Shown here: positions 43,103 to 53,010 of the stretch, piece by piece
Layout of the letters: each line of letters opens with the position of its first letter
Position numbering within the stretch: the first letter of the stretch is position 1
From: Prolixibacteraceae bacterium
Lineage (GTDB): Bacteria; Bacteroidota; Bacteroidia; Bacteroidales; Prolixibacteraceae
NCBI GenBank assembly: GCA_003506435.1
Contig: DOAQ01000037.1
Location: 253,749 to 317,748 of the forward strand
Direction of reading: 5' to 3'
Length of the DNA: 64,000 bases
The notes under the pieces: model-generated
The model's input: only the letters and a program-made list of their open reading frames with translations
Databases searched by the model: none
Told to the model about the DNA's origin: nothing
Made by a program: the position numbers and the translations under genes

Positions 43103-46100
43103 TTAAAACGAAACCCGTAACCCGGCAGCAAAAAGCTTGTATGATGGCTGCGACCCTATTCTCAGTTGCAATTTATCAACATCCTTGCCTGCCATCAGCA
43201 GGTTTGAACCACGCAAATACAAGCTGAGGCCTTTTACTCCCCAATTGGAGAAGGTATTCTTCGGAAATTCATAGGTCAATTGTACACGGTTAATCCGAAA
43301 GAATGAAGTATCGTATAACCAGAAATCGGATGCCCGGAAGTTATTGCTACTGCTTTTTGTCGTTAAACGCGGGTAAGTTGCCGTTTGGGCAGTAGCTTCG
43401 GTCCACCTGTTCAGTACTTCTTCAGAGTATTTATCATTTTCGTCGACCCAGTAATAATCACTACTAAGCGTTGAAACTCCGCCATTCTGTCCGTCACATA
43501 ATGTATACAGGCTAAGCCCCTTGTATTTCAGGGTAAAATTAAGGCCATACGCAAACGATGGACTATAATTTCCAAGGTATACCGCGTCATTTTCGTCAAT
43601 CAGATCGTTATTATCCTGATCTTTATATTTGATATCACCAGGCATGACCACACCAAACATCGATATTGGACTGCTGCTGATGTCAGCTTCGCTGCTGTAA
43701 AAGCCTTCATTTTCGAGACCGAATACGGAGGAAACCGGATTATCTTTTCTGTACTGGAAATCATTTTGATAGATTTCATCCCTCTGGTCGATATTAGAAG
43801 TTCGGTAAATTAGGTTGGCTCCCAGGTTGACAGAAAAACCGCCCATCTTTTTAAACCAGTTTATTCCCAGTTCTGCCCCGGTATAACTGTTCGCATTGTA
43901 ATTTTCATACGGAATATTGTTTGTCAGCATGGCAGAGTACAGTGCATACCGTTGAACAACTATACCTGAATTTTTTATATAAAAAGCATTTGCATTGACA
44001 GACAGCGATTTGTTAAAGAAATAACCTTCCATACCCACATTGAGATTTTTTACTTTCTCATACGTCAGGTCCAAATTTGGATAGCTGGTCACGATAACAA
44101 CGCCGTTTGACCAGGAACCATCATTCCATCCATAGGAACCACTTCCCTGTAAATTACCTTCATATCGTCTGTATGTGGCATCGCTCGTGGTACTAAGAAG
44201 AAAACGGTTGTCGAGGTCCTCTGTTACATCTGTATTCAGGATGCCGGCCGAAACTTTCAGCTTTAAGAAATCTACATTGGAGGCATTTTCACATACAACA
44301 TAACCTAAGCCGATCGTTGGTGAAAGTATATCCCTGTTGCCCTTCTTCAATTTTATGGAATGGTTATACGCACTGCTGAAATCAACAAAGAACTTTTTGT
44401 CATAATCGTATGCAACACGTAATCCAAGATGGGCAACCCGGTCGTCAATGGTAAGGAAATCGCGGCGTAACTTGGTAAAATATGCAAGACCGGTAGCTGT
44501 CAGGGAGTGTACATCGTTAAATTTCCGGCTATAATCCAGAACTCCCTGTGCTGTGAACTGACGATAGAAAAATGCTGTTGGGATATTTTGCACCCCCGAG
44601 GCTTCATCTTTATTAATGGTTGTCAATTTGGTTATCTGGTCAACGCCATCTGCCGTTGTAGTCCAGGTGGGCTGGTAAACAGCATAGTCGTTGACAACCT
44701 GTTGCACAAAGGAATTAAATAAATCGATGCCAACCAGTGTTTTAAAGGTCAATCCCTCCGTGATCCCGTTCAGGTCAAAATCAAGTCCCTGTGTAATCGC
44801 CATTAACCGGCCAATATTCTGGGTATATCCGGCCCGGTACATGTTGCCGTATACATTGTCCTTGTATTGAGTGGTGCCACCCAAAAGATACTGCCCGTCA
44901 ATATATTTTGTTGATAGGGCCAAAGAAGCCTTTGTTGCCTCGTCAAGCATTGAAACAGGAAGCAATGGAGAATAATAGTTGGGATGATAGGTTGCACATG
45001 CATTCCAGAAATTCCCGTTGGGCGACTTATCAAAAACGAAATTCGCGGTTGCATCAAGGGTACTCCTGATAAAGTCATTAATTTTTATATTTGCATTCGC
45101 CCGTACATTGAGTTCATTTGTCCTGCTATCTTTCCCATTGCCCAGCTTATACAAACTTCCGGTGCTGGTCCATCCAAGATCGGTATAATACTGTATTGAC
45201 TGGTTCCCTCCCGAAAACTCTGCATTCAACCGGGTTACAGGCCTGATTGAGCGAAGGTATTCATCCGAGTAGTAATCAACATCCGGATACCGGTATTTGT
45301 TGCCGGACCGGTAATTTTCAATCGTTTCGGCAGAATAAAGCGCGTTCAATCCGTCATTGGCAAGAGCTTCATTATATAACTCCATATATTGAGCCGAGCC
45401 AAGATATTTTGGAAAACTGACAGGTTGGGCAATCGTCTGTTCTACTGCAACATTGATCCGGCGCTTATTTATTTCGCCCCTCTTGGTTTTTATCATAATG
45501 ACACCATCTCTTCCCTGTGTGCCAAATAAAACAGAAGAATTGACATCCTTCAGAACAGTTATTTGCTCAATTTCTTCTGCTGATATCCCATAAGGCATAC
45601 GGGCTATTCCGTCGATGACCACCAAAGGGCTATTCAGTGTCCAGCCAAAATAACGCCCCGCTAATGCTTCGCTGAAATTATGGATGCCATTCGTCGTTAA
45701 TAATTCTTCCGGATTAATAACATCGATAATTCCCGATATTTCTTTCTTTTTTATTTTACCGAAAGCTATATTAACATCGTCATCCATCAGGAATGGAGTC
45801 TTTTGGAGGGTTACCGCCCCGGACAATCCCGTAGTAGCAATGGTTTGTGCGAAATAACCCTTCTTTTCTATCAACAGGTCGCTGCCCGGAGAAACAGAAA
45901 TGCTGAATTTTCCATTCGTATCAGTCCATACAACAACGGCGCCTTCCCGTCCCGATATTTTTACGTCAGGCAAAGCAATCCCGTCGTCGTCCTGAATAAC
46001 AGAACTTACTGTTACCAATCTTTCTTCCATGATCTCCTGGCTTGACACTTTCCCCATATTGATTAACAGGAATAACATCGCCAGAAGGAGTATAATGTAA

Positions 46101-46111
46101 CTTCTATTCAT
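43103..46111 (-). CDS. SusC/RagA-family TonB-dependent transporter (second pair, no STN domain)
   Basis: The start at 46111 (MNRSYIILLL) gives a normal signal; the frame could extend to 46150 but would then overlap the SusD stop. The roughly 1002-residue protein has a carboxypeptidase-like Ig domain (DDDGIALPDVKISG), a plug with LLTTNGIHNFSEALAGRY and LKDVNSSVLFGTQGRDGVIMI, and a 22-strand-type barrel ending in SYKLFAAGLRVSF. No STN signalling domain precedes it, so unlike the first SusC it should only transport. At about 1000 residues it is at the short end for SusC proteins. Confidence 0.94.
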   Translation of the reverse strand: MNRSYIILLLAMLFLLINMGKVSSQEIMEERLVTVSSVIQDDDGIALPDVKISGREGAVVVWTDTNGKFSISVSPGSDLLIEKKGYFAQTIATTGLSGAVTLQKTPFLMDDDVNIAFGKIKKKEISGIIDVINPEELLTTNGIHNFSEALAGRYFGWTLNSPLVVIDGIARMPYGISAEEIEQITVLKDVNSSVLFGTQGRDGVIMIKTKRGEINKRRINVAVEQTIAQPVSFPKYLGSAQYMELYNEALANDGLNALYSAETIENYRSGNKYRYPDVDYYSDEYLRSIRPVTRLNAEFSGGNQSIQYYTDLGWTSTGSLYKLGNGKDSRTNELNVRANANIKINDFIRSTLDATANFVFDKSPNGNFWNACATYHPNYYSPLLPVSMLDEATKASLALSTKYIDGQYLLGGTTQYKDNVYGNMYRAGYTQNIGRLMAITQGLDFDLNGITEGLTFKTLVGIDLFNSFVQQVVNDYAVYQPTWTTTADGVDQITKLTTINKDEASGVQNIPTAFFYRQFTAQGVLDYSRKFNDVHSLTATGLAYFTKLRRDFLTIDDRVAHLGLRVAYDYDKKFFVDFSSAYNHSIKLKKGNRDILSPTIGLGYVVCENASNVDFLKLKVSAGILNTDVTEDLDNRFLLSTTSDATYRRYEGNLQGSGSYGWNDGSWSNGVVIVTSYPNLDLTYEKVKNLNVGMEGYFFNKSLSVNANAFYIKNSGIVVQRYALYSAMLTNNIPYENYNANSYTGAELGINWFKKMGGFSVNLGANLIYRTSNIDQRDEIYQNDFQYRKDNPVSSVFGLENEGFYSSEADISSSPISMFGVVMPGDIKYKDQDNNDLIDENDAVYLGNYSPSFAYGLNFTLKYKGLSLYTLCDGQNGGVSTLSSDYYWVDENDKYSEEVLNRWTEATAQTATYPRLTTKSSSNNFRASDFWLYDTSFFRINRVQLTYEFPKNTFSNWGVKGLSLYLRGSNLLMAGKDVDKLQLRIGSQPSYKLFAAGLRVSF

Positions 46112-46143
46112 TTTATCGTAGTTTAATTTAATAAATAAATCCA

Positions 46144-47967
46144 TTACCATCCCGGGTTCTGTGTAAATTCGGGGTACAATGTTACCTGATCAGTCGGGAA
46201 CGGAAGCCAGTAATGCTTTTCATCAAATACCCGGGTGAGATATAATGTTTTATTAAACTGGGTATGCTCCTTGTCGAAATCGAGTGAATATTTTTCACGG
46301 TATTTAAGCAAATGGGCAACATGCCACCTCCGCAGGTCGTACCAGCGATGGTTCTCGAATGCCAGCTCAACAGCCCTTTCTTCACGCAGAAACTCACGGA
46401 ATGTTTCTTTCGAAGCAGAATAACGTGCATCCACATTGGGAAGGGTGGCCCTGTTACGGACAATATTCACGGCCTGCAGCGCTGTAATGCCGCCCGGAGC
46501 GCTACCCGTAGGACCACCATACGCTTCGTTCACCGCTTCGGCATACATCAGGTAAATATCGGCCAAACGCAATAACGGGACTTCATAACTATACTGGGCC
46601 CATCCGTTATCATACGAATTACAGGTAATATCCTTAAACTTGCTATGTCCATAACCCGTTAAACTGTTACTCGTGTTGCGGTGACGTCCACCGTTATACA
46701 GTTGAGCCCAGGAATCTACATTTTCCTTAACTACCAGCCTCTCTCCATCGTGCAGGATATTGTATTCAAACCTTGGGTCGCGGTTCACCCACCGGTTCAT
46801 CGGATCGTACCCTGAATCAGCTTCCCTGATCGATAAGCCATTGGCCATACCAAAATTCTCTACATAATTTTCGGTAGGCGAGGCATAAACCCCCCATCCG
46901 CCAAGATAGGTCATAGTAAACTCTCCATATCTCCAACGTTTATTTGACCAGTAGAGAGGAGCGGTATAAACGATTTCCTTTCCTAAAACAGTCGTAGTTG
47001 TAGCTTTCAGAGTATAAAAATTCTTATAGTAGTCGGCCCATGTTTCGAGACCTACAATAGCCGGGTTTTCGTTGGCTATTTTAATGACTTTAAGGAACGC
47101 GTCGGCTGCATCTTTGCATAATTCGGTATTGTATGAATAATCGCCCGTTGAAACGCCGTTCATCAGGGGGCTTGCCGCATACAGCAGGTTTTTGCCCAGG
47201 TAACCGTAAGCTGCCTGTTTGGTAATACGTCCTTCATTGGAGCCGATAGTAGTTTGACCAGATTCAAGTAAATCCCAGTTAACTGGTAATAATTCGGCTG
47301 CCTTTTCCAGGTCTTCAGCTACCTTCATGGCCGTTTCGTAATACGAAAGACGGGGAAGCCTGATCTTATCAGAAGGCGCGAAAACGGTATCAATATAGGC
47401 AATACCGCCAAATGACCTTAATATGTGAAAATGGAAAAATCCACGAAAAAAACGGGACTGGCCTTCAAGCAGGTCGCGTTGTTCGGTTAACAACTGATCG
47501 GAAGCAGCAACCTGGAGATCTTCGAGATGGGACAACGCAACATTGCAAAGCCGAATACCCAACCATCCGTTATGCCACCATCCTTTATAACCCTGATCTT
47601 TCTTGCTCTCCGCATTACCAATCTGCTGACTAATGTTACCCGCGTAAGGACTCCATCCAACACTCGTCCACTGCCGATTGTTGCCTGCATCAAAATGGGT
47701 GCACAAAGAATTGCTACCAGTCATAATCACATCATCGCCGTAATTCCAGTTAAAATCACCACCACCAGCAGTACCCATGTCGATTTGCGGGACATTCTGG
47801 TAGATGTTTTCCACATATCCTTGAAAGGTTGAAAATTTGGTAAAAACATCGGCTTCCGTAATACTAAGTTCAGGCGATTTATCGAGATAGTCTTCACACG
47901 AGGCGAATAACAAAAGGCCCAATACAAATACTACCGGCAGTTTTAACATCTTATATGTTGTTTTCAT
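46144..47967 (-). CDS. SusD/RagB-family glycan-binding lipoprotein (first pair)
   Basis: The 607-residue protein has a lipobox LFASC (Cys24) followed by EDYLDKSPE, a classic SusD start. Further marks are FFRGFFHFHILRSFGGIAYID, GRITKQAAYGYLGKNLLYAASP, LRLADIYLMYAEAVNEAYGG and the C-terminal EERAVELAFENHRWYDLRRW. It ends with LPFPTDQVTLYPEFTQNPGW, as usual for the family. It lies 18 bases after the STN-bearing SusC and should form its surface lid. The large size compared with typical 500-residue SusD proteins suggests inserted loops that could widen the glycan site. Confidence 0.94.
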   Translation of the reverse strand: MKTTYKMLKLPVVFVLGLLLFASCEDYLDKSPELSITEADVFTKFSTFQGYVENIYQNVPQIDMGTAGGGDFNWNYGDDVIMTGSNSLCTHFDAGNNRQWTSVGWSPYAGNISQQIGNAESKKDQGYKGWWHNGWLGIRLCNVALSHLEDLQVAASDQLLTEQRDLLEGQSRFFRGFFHFHILRSFGGIAYIDTVFAPSDKIRLPRLSYYETAMKVAEDLEKAAELLPVNWDLLESGQTTIGSNEGRITKQAAYGYLGKNLLYAASPLMNGVSTGDYSYNTELCKDAADAFLKVIKIANENPAIVGLETWADYYKNFYTLKATTTTVLGKEIVYTAPLYWSNKRWRYGEFTMTYLGGWGVYASPTENYVENFGMANGLSIREADSGYDPMNRWVNRDPRFEYNILHDGERLVVKENVDSWAQLYNGGRHRNTSNSLTGYGHSKFKDITCNSYDNGWAQYSYEVPLLRLADIYLMYAEAVNEAYGGPTGSAPGGITALQAVNIVRNRATLPNVDARYSASKETFREFLREERAVELAFENHRWYDLRRWHVAHLLKYREKYSLDFDKEHTQFNKTLYLTRVFDEKHYWLPFPTDQVTLYPEFTQNPGW

Positions 47968-47985
47968 AATACTGTCTTTTATCGG

Positions 47986-50900
47986 TTAAAAATTAAGGTT
48001 TACGCCCAGGTTGACCCGCTTGTAAGTCGGATAGGTAACCCTTGAGGTGTTGCTTTCCCTGTCGTCGGGCATATCGGACCAGAACCACAGGTTATTCCCG
48101 TTTAGATAAACCCTGGCAGAACTAAGGCCCAGACTCTTTAGCCAAGTCCCGGTAAACCGGTACGAAACTTCGGCTGTTTTCAGCCTCAGGTACGACCCGT
48201 CGAACATATAGAAGGTACCATTATAGGTCGACTCATCGGTTTTATATCTGGGTCCTTTATAAGAAGCATCGGTATTTTCAGCGGTAAAGTAATCGGACTG
48301 TAAACTATATGCCATTTGTCCAATTGCGTCTTTCCATGGTCCCATAGTAACGGCACTGGATACCGAGTAAACATCCCTGGTCACATTGTAAACGCCATAG
48401 AACTGAACATAGGCGCTAAACCCTTTGTGGCTAAACCCTAATTCAAAATTATAGGTATTTTGCGGACGCAAGGGGTAACCATACGGAGCCGAGTCGTACG
48501 TGTCAATTTGCCCGTCGGCATTGTAATCGATTATTTTATAATCGCCCGGCAATTTATATTTGTTGCTCAATGCCGCATAAGTAGTCGACGAATATACGTC
48601 ATCCCAATTGGTTAAAATCCCGTCTGACATGGTAGCCCTCGTCTGTTCGATCTGGAACCCGGCATTTCTCTGATAATCAGGTGTCATTTCCGGGTCTTCC
48701 ATATAGACCACTTCATCAATGGCCCGCGTATAAGCCCAGGTCGCCCAGTAATTCAACCCTTGCCTTGTTGTTTTCTGAAATTTAAGCTCCAGCTCAAAGC
48801 CCTTTGTTTTTGTCTCTCCCAGGTTTGCAGCAACAGGAAGCGCCCCGAAATAGGCGGCGATTTTTCGTTGGCTGGCACTCATAAATATGTCCGTACGATG
48901 GTCTGTAAAAAACTCTGCATTCAACGTAAACATGTCCAGTAAGCCCAGTTCAACCCCTAGGTTTTGCTTTGTCGATTTTTCCCAATGAAGGTCAGGGTTG
49001 CCAATACCCGATTCAATTATCTGGGTATATGGGCTTAGCCCATAACTCGGATAACCAAAAGGAGTATTGGGACTGTCAATCTTCCATGTAGTTTCATAAG
49101 CCCAGCGGGCAGAAGCGAATTTGTCATTTCCTACTTTCCCTACCGAATAACGGAATTTAAGCATGTCGAGCCAATCGTATTTTTTCAGGAAATCTTCATT
49201 TGAAACGACCCAACCAACAGCAACTGAAGGGAAAAACCCGAACCGGTACTTGTCTGCAAATTTCTCAGACCCGTTGTACGCGCCATTCGTTTCAAAAAGA
49301 TACTTCCCGTCGTAGTTATAGACAATACGGGAAGCCCAGTCTTCGCGGTACGTGGGGAACATGCTCCCTTTTGCATACTCTTCGCGGTTCACCAGCGCCG
49401 TGGCGCTAATATCATGCTTGCCAAACTGCCTTGCATAATTGATCTGGAACTGGTAAAATAAACGGCGTTCAATCTGGCTCAGGTAATTATTTGCGTTCCA
49501 GTAGTCGGCAGAACGGACACCTTCGGCCAGATAACTGACCGGCTGTTGATAAAAATCAAAGTAGTTCGTTCCCACACTGGGGGTATAGGTAACATACTTA
49601 TCCCTTATAGCAGCGGGCAGGGCAGCAATGGCCTCTTCACTATATACGCCACCGGGCAATACCTGAATTATATCCGGGTCAATATTTTTTCTAAGCATAT
49701 TACTATTATCAAAAACCCCACCGCTGGTATAAAACAGGTTGTCATACGACAAAGAAGCCTGTACCTCCAAACCCTGGGTAATAAAATCAAGTTTTTGAAC
49801 TAATTTAAAGTCGGTATTTACCTGTGAACGGATAATTTTCTCAAGCCCGCCATTATTAATTCCTGCAACCGGGTTCCCTTCATTTGAGAAATCAACATTA
49901 TAGCCCCATACCCCATCGGCATACCGGACCGGAAAAATGCTTGGCGCAATACTATAAAAAGCCTTGAATGATGCTCCTGTACCATCAACGGTAGAATAAC
50001 CTTCGAACTTTGTACCCACGTAACCCGATAAGTTAGCTGAAAGGACAGTCGACGGCGTCAGGTTAAAGTCAATATTGGTACGATAGTTAAAACGGTTGTA
50101 AGCCCATTTTGATTTATACCCCTTACCATTGTCAAGTCCCGTCTTCAATAAGTCGCCTTCACTGAGATAACTTAAAGAACCAAAATATTTTGCAAATTTG
50201 GTACCACCCGAAATATTAATATTTACCCGCTTGGTAGTAGCTAAGTCGTTCAGCATTTCTTCCGGCCAGTCCACATTGGGGAAAAGATATTCATCGCCTT
50301 CTGCCTGTGGTTTTCTGTAACGGTTCAGTTGTGCTGTCGGAATATAATTGCCCCATCCGACTTCATTGGTCGGTAATTCATTCTCTATAGCATAATTACG
50401 AAGTTTTAACCCTTCGTACGAATCTAATTTATCGGGTGTACGCGAAAGGAACTTAACACCAAAATCACCGTCAACCGATAACTGTGGCTTGCCAAGTTTT
50501 CCCCGTTTTGTCGTAATCAGGATGACTCCTTCAGCACCTTTTACCCCGAACATCGCCGTGGCCGAAGCATCTTTTAAGATAGAAACACTTTCTACCTCCT
50601 TCACATCGATATCGTTCATCTTGCGTTCTATCCCGTCAACCAGTACCAATGGCTCTGCATCATTCCAGGTCGATTTACCACGGATTAATATGACCGGGTC
50701 ATCGTTTCCCGGTTCACCCGATGAAAGAACGGTTGTTAAACCTGCCAGTTTTCCGGTAAGTGCCTGTCCCAGGTTAGCCATTGCACCGGTCTTTTCCAGT
50801 TCATCGCTTTTAACATTAGCTATAGCACCCACCAAAGTTTCCTTTTTCTGTTGCCCGTAACCCACAACAACCACTTCTTCAACACCAACCGTAGCTTCCT

Positions 50901-51543
50901 TTAACACTACATTAAAAGTGGTATGGGCGCCAATTTGAATTTCCTGGGCGACAAACCCCACGAATGAAACAGAAAGGATTTTTGCATCTTCGGGTACTTC
51001 AAGAGTGAATTTCCCGTCAAAGCCTGTAACGGTACCGGTTGTCGTACCTTTAACAACAATTGAGGCGCCGGGAATTGATTCGCCCTTACCGTCTGTAACT
51101 GTACCGGATAACATTTTTTTTGGAGGGCTAAGCTGTCCTTCATTTTCCCCTGGTATTTCAGCCTTCCGTGAGGAAATTGTTCTTTCCGGGGTCAATATGA
51201 TCTGCTTTTTCAGTATCTCATATTTCACCTCGGAATCTTTGAATATTTCATCCAAAATGACATCTACAGTCGATCCTTTAACGTTTACATTAACTTTTCG
51301 GTCAAGGTCAACTACTTCATTTTTATAAATGAAAACAAATTCACTAGATGATTCAATTTGCTTGAACACCTCAAGAATTGAAACATTTTCCAGGTCAATC
51401 GTTAGTTTTGTTGCCTGGGAGTAAATAGATGCTGAAACAGTCATCAATCCAGTAAAAAGCAACAAAATAGTTAGTTTCATAATTCGTAATACCCTTCTGA
51501 AGCAACCCAAAGAGTCGCTCCTTTTTGTTCGGATTTTTTTCAT
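47986..51543 (-). CDS. SusC/RagA-family TonB-dependent transducer with STN domain (first pair)
   Basis: The 1185-residue protein has a signal (residues 22-42), an STN domain (45-118: LTIDLENVSILEVFKQIESS, KNEVVDLDRKVNVNVKG), a carboxypeptidase-like Ig domain (142-218), the SusC signature EEVVVVGYGQQKK, a plug (EKTGAMANLGQALTGKLAG, SVSILKDASATAMFGVKGAE) and a barrel ending YKRVNLGVNLNF. STN-bearing transporters pass a signal to a FecR anti-sigma factor when ligand binds. The FecR and ECF sigma genes lie directly upstream, so this is the sensor arm of the locus. The 127-base leader holds a plus-strand terminator, a sign of antisense RNA control. Confidence 0.95.
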   Translation of the reverse strand: MKKIRTKRSDSLGCFRRVLRIMKLTILLLFTGLMTVSASIYSQATKLTIDLENVSILEVFKQIESSSEFVFIYKNEVVDLDRKVNVNVKGSTVDVILDEIFKDSEVKYEILKKQIILTPERTISSRKAEIPGENEGQLSPPKKMLSGTVTDGKGESIPGASIVVKGTTTGTVTGFDGKFTLEVPEDAKILSVSFVGFVAQEIQIGAHTTFNVVLKEATVGVEEVVVVGYGQQKKETLVGAIANVKSDELEKTGAMANLGQALTGKLAGLTTVLSSGEPGNDDPVILIRGKSTWNDAEPLVLVDGIERKMNDIDVKEVESVSILKDASATAMFGVKGAEGVILITTKRGKLGKPQLSVDGDFGVKFLSRTPDKLDSYEGLKLRNYAIENELPTNEVGWGNYIPTAQLNRYRKPQAEGDEYLFPNVDWPEEMLNDLATTKRVNINISGGTKFAKYFGSLSYLSEGDLLKTGLDNGKGYKSKWAYNRFNYRTNIDFNLTPSTVLSANLSGYVGTKFEGYSTVDGTGASFKAFYSIAPSIFPVRYADGVWGYNVDFSNEGNPVAGINNGGLEKIIRSQVNTDFKLVQKLDFITQGLEVQASLSYDNLFYTSGGVFDNSNMLRKNIDPDIIQVLPGGVYSEEAIAALPAAIRDKYVTYTPSVGTNYFDFYQQPVSYLAEGVRSADYWNANNYLSQIERRLFYQFQINYARQFGKHDISATALVNREEYAKGSMFPTYREDWASRIVYNYDGKYLFETNGAYNGSEKFADKYRFGFFPSVAVGWVVSNEDFLKKYDWLDMLKFRYSVGKVGNDKFASARWAYETTWKIDSPNTPFGYPSYGLSPYTQIIESGIGNPDLHWEKSTKQNLGVELGLLDMFTLNAEFFTDHRTDIFMSASQRKIAAYFGALPVAANLGETKTKGFELELKFQKTTRQGLNYWATWAYTRAIDEVVYMEDPEMTPDYQRNAGFQIEQTRATMSDGILTNWDDVYSSTTYAALSNKYKLPGDYKIIDYNADGQIDTYDSAPYGYPLRPQNTYNFELGFSHKGFSAYVQFYGVYNVTRDVYSVSSAVTMGPWKDAIGQMAYSLQSDYFTAENTDASYKGPRYKTDESTYNGTFYMFDGSYLRLKTAEVSYRFTGTWLKSLGLSSARVYLNGNNLWFWSDMPDDRESNTSRVTYPTYKRVNLGVNLNF

Positions 51544-51550
51544 AAATTTG
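51543..51550 (+). promoter_or_regulatory. Plus-strand TAnnTTTG box, candidate promoter of an antisense RNA
   Basis: TAAATTTG matches the Bacteroidota -7 consensus TAnnTTTG exactly and begins on the first base of the susC start codon, reading in the opposite direction. A TTTG at 51524-51527 could be the -33 box, but the 15-base spacing is shorter than the usual 19-21, so the match is partial. Initiation would fall near 51557. Confidence 0.4.
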
Positions 51551-51556
51551 TACTGA

Positions 51557-51623
51557 TTAAAATTGGTAACTCGATTTAATCTTCAATAACCGGTAGGTGT
51601 TAGAGCATCTGCCGGTTTTTTTT
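51557..51623 (+). ncRNA. Candidate short antisense RNA to the susC leader
   Basis: A transcript starting about 7 bases after the TAAATTTG box and ending in the T-run of the terminator at 51588-51623 would be about 67 bases long. It would be fully complementary to the untranslated leader of the STN-type susC mRNA. Short cis-antisense RNAs at this place, between anti-sigma and susC, are known to repress glycan-use loci in Bacteroides (DonS type). No protein could be made from it. The terminator is the stronger part of the case; the promoter and exact start are inferred. Confidence 0.45.
51588..51623 (+). terminator. Strong intrinsic terminator on the plus strand
   Basis: A 12-base-pair stem (AACCGGTAGGTG paired with CATCTGCCGGTT, two G-U pairs) with the six-base loop TTAGAG runs straight into eight T residues on the plus strand. 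Read on the minus strand the T-run becomes an A-run before the stem, so it cannot terminate susC transcription. Since no plus-strand gene exists nearby, it most likely ends an antisense transcript. Confidence 0.72.
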
Positions 51624-51670
51624 CAGGTTCATTTTTTTTTCATAAATTTTAGGTTCATAAATAAGTAGAT

Positions 51671-52873
51671 TTACTGTTTTAATATGTATATGTCATTTTC
51701 TGTTTTTGAATATCTTCCTTCCATGGTCTTGGAAAGGTATTGCATCACTTCATTGATGTCATCAGACAAAACAAGTTTTCCTGAAACCAACGTTTTTGCA
51801 AGTTGCTCTCCTTCTATTTGAATGGATGTGTTGTAATATTTCCTGACGCGCCTGACAACATCCAGTAAAGCCATATCTTTAAACTGAAAAAGTCCTTCTG
51901 TCCATGAAATATAATCATTAACATCCACATTTTTTACTACTGATTGTTGCTTGTCGGCTGAATAAAAACATCCTTGCCCGGGTATTAATTCAAATTCTTC
52001 ATTTGCAACTATATTGTTCTTTTGCACAACATTGACTTTTCCTTTCACCAAAACTGTTGACATATAATTTTCGTCGCTATATGCAGAAACAGCAAAAGTT
52101 GTTCCCAGAACTTTAATATCAACATAGTTGGTTTTTACAATAAATGGAGCTTTTTCATCCTTGTGAACTTCAAAGAAACCTTCACCTTTGAGATATACTT
52201 CTCTTTTTCTTCCCGTAAAAGTTGCAGGGAAAACCAGTTGGCTTCCGGAATTTAACTGGACTATTGTACCATCGCTTAAGCGTATGGTACGGCGTTGTCC
52301 ATAAGGCACCAAAACCTGGTTTAATGATGAGTTCTTATGATTACACTCATTTTTGATCTTTTTTTCTTCATTTTCATTGTGGATTATAACTTCTTCCTGA
52401 TTCGGGCTATACTCAATGAAAGAATCACTGTTATCCAATACCTGTTTTGAACCATCGGAAAGCATAATAATGGCCTGATCGTTTTCACGAACTCCCTTTT
52501 CAGCAAATTTCTCATAGGAGTTTTTTGTAAACTCAAAAAAACCATATGAGCCTATGGCAATAAATACAAGGATAACAGCAGCTTTCCTTAACCATGAAAG
52601 GTGAAATTTCTTAGGACTGTTATCCTTATTAAGTTTTGATTGTTTCAGGACATTATCCAATATTACATTATAATCAGAGGAATTCATCTCTCGTTTATCT
52701 GAAAGGTTGATGCGCACAAACTCAAACGCACAATAAATTGAGGTTTTATTCCCAGGATATTTTTTTATCATTTCTTCCAGAAACTCAATAGGACGATCCG
52801 ACTCCCTGACACCCGCAACGAATTCTTCATCCTGAATCAATTCCAAAAAATCTGCTTCTGTATTTTTCTCCAT
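51671..52873 (-). CDS. FecR-family anti-sigma factor
   Basis: The 400-residue protein has a cytoplasmic N-terminal part (1-93), one transmembrane segment (residues 95-115, LRKAAVILVFIAIGSYGFFEF region) and a periplasmic FecR domain (about 195-285: YGQRRTIRLSDGTIVQLNSG, VYLKGEGFFEVHKDE, VKVLGTTF-like IKVLGTTFAVSAY). The C-terminal 90 residues contain the STN-like DUF4974 end (FKDMALLDVVRRVRKYYN). It holds the ECF sigma factor inactive until the STN domain of SusC signals. It lies between the sigma gene and susC, as usual. Confidence 0.94.
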   Translation of the reverse strand: MEKNTEADFLELIQDEEFVAGVRESDRPIEFLEEMIKKYPGNKTSIYCAFEFVRINLSDKREMNSSDYNVILDNVLKQSKLNKDNSPKKFHLSWLRKAAVILVFIAIGSYGFFEFTKNSYEKFAEKGVRENDQAIIMLSDGSKQVLDNSDSFIEYSPNQEEVIIHNENEEKKIKNECNHKNSSLNQVLVPYGQRRTIRLSDGTIVQLNSGSQLVFPATFTGRKREVYLKGEGFFEVHKDEKAPFIVKTNYVDIKVLGTTFAVSAYSDENYMSTVLVKGKVNVVQKNNIVANEEFELIPGQGCFYSADKQQSVVKNVDVNDYISWTEGLFQFKDMALLDVVRRVRKYYNTSIQIEGEQLAKTLVSGKLVLSDDINEVMQYLSKTMEGRYSKTENDIYILKQ

Positions 52874-52907
52874 AATTATAAAATGTATTTATATAATGAT
52901 CGGGGGG

Positions 52908-52915
52908 CAAAAATA
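52908..52915 (-). promoter_or_regulatory. TAnnTTTG box upstream of fecR-like gene
   Basis: On the minus strand TATTTTTG matches the Bacteroidota -7 consensus and lies 35 bases upstream of the anti-sigma start codon, in the 137-base gap after the sigma gene. A -33 box at normal spacing is not clear; the nearest TTG is 14 bases away. The stretch is very AT-rich, so chance matches are likely. Confidence 0.3.
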
Positions 52916-53010
52916 TAGACAAGAAAAAACAACTTTTTTTTAGTTTTTTTGTACTATATGCAATTAGACCTGAAATTCAATCGATTACATATTATACTCA
53001 CAATACCCGA

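Noticed and set aside
52916..52960. A- and T-runs after the sigma gene as an intrinsic terminator
   Set aside because: The only stem is made of A-T pairs without a G-C core, so stable termination is unlikely.
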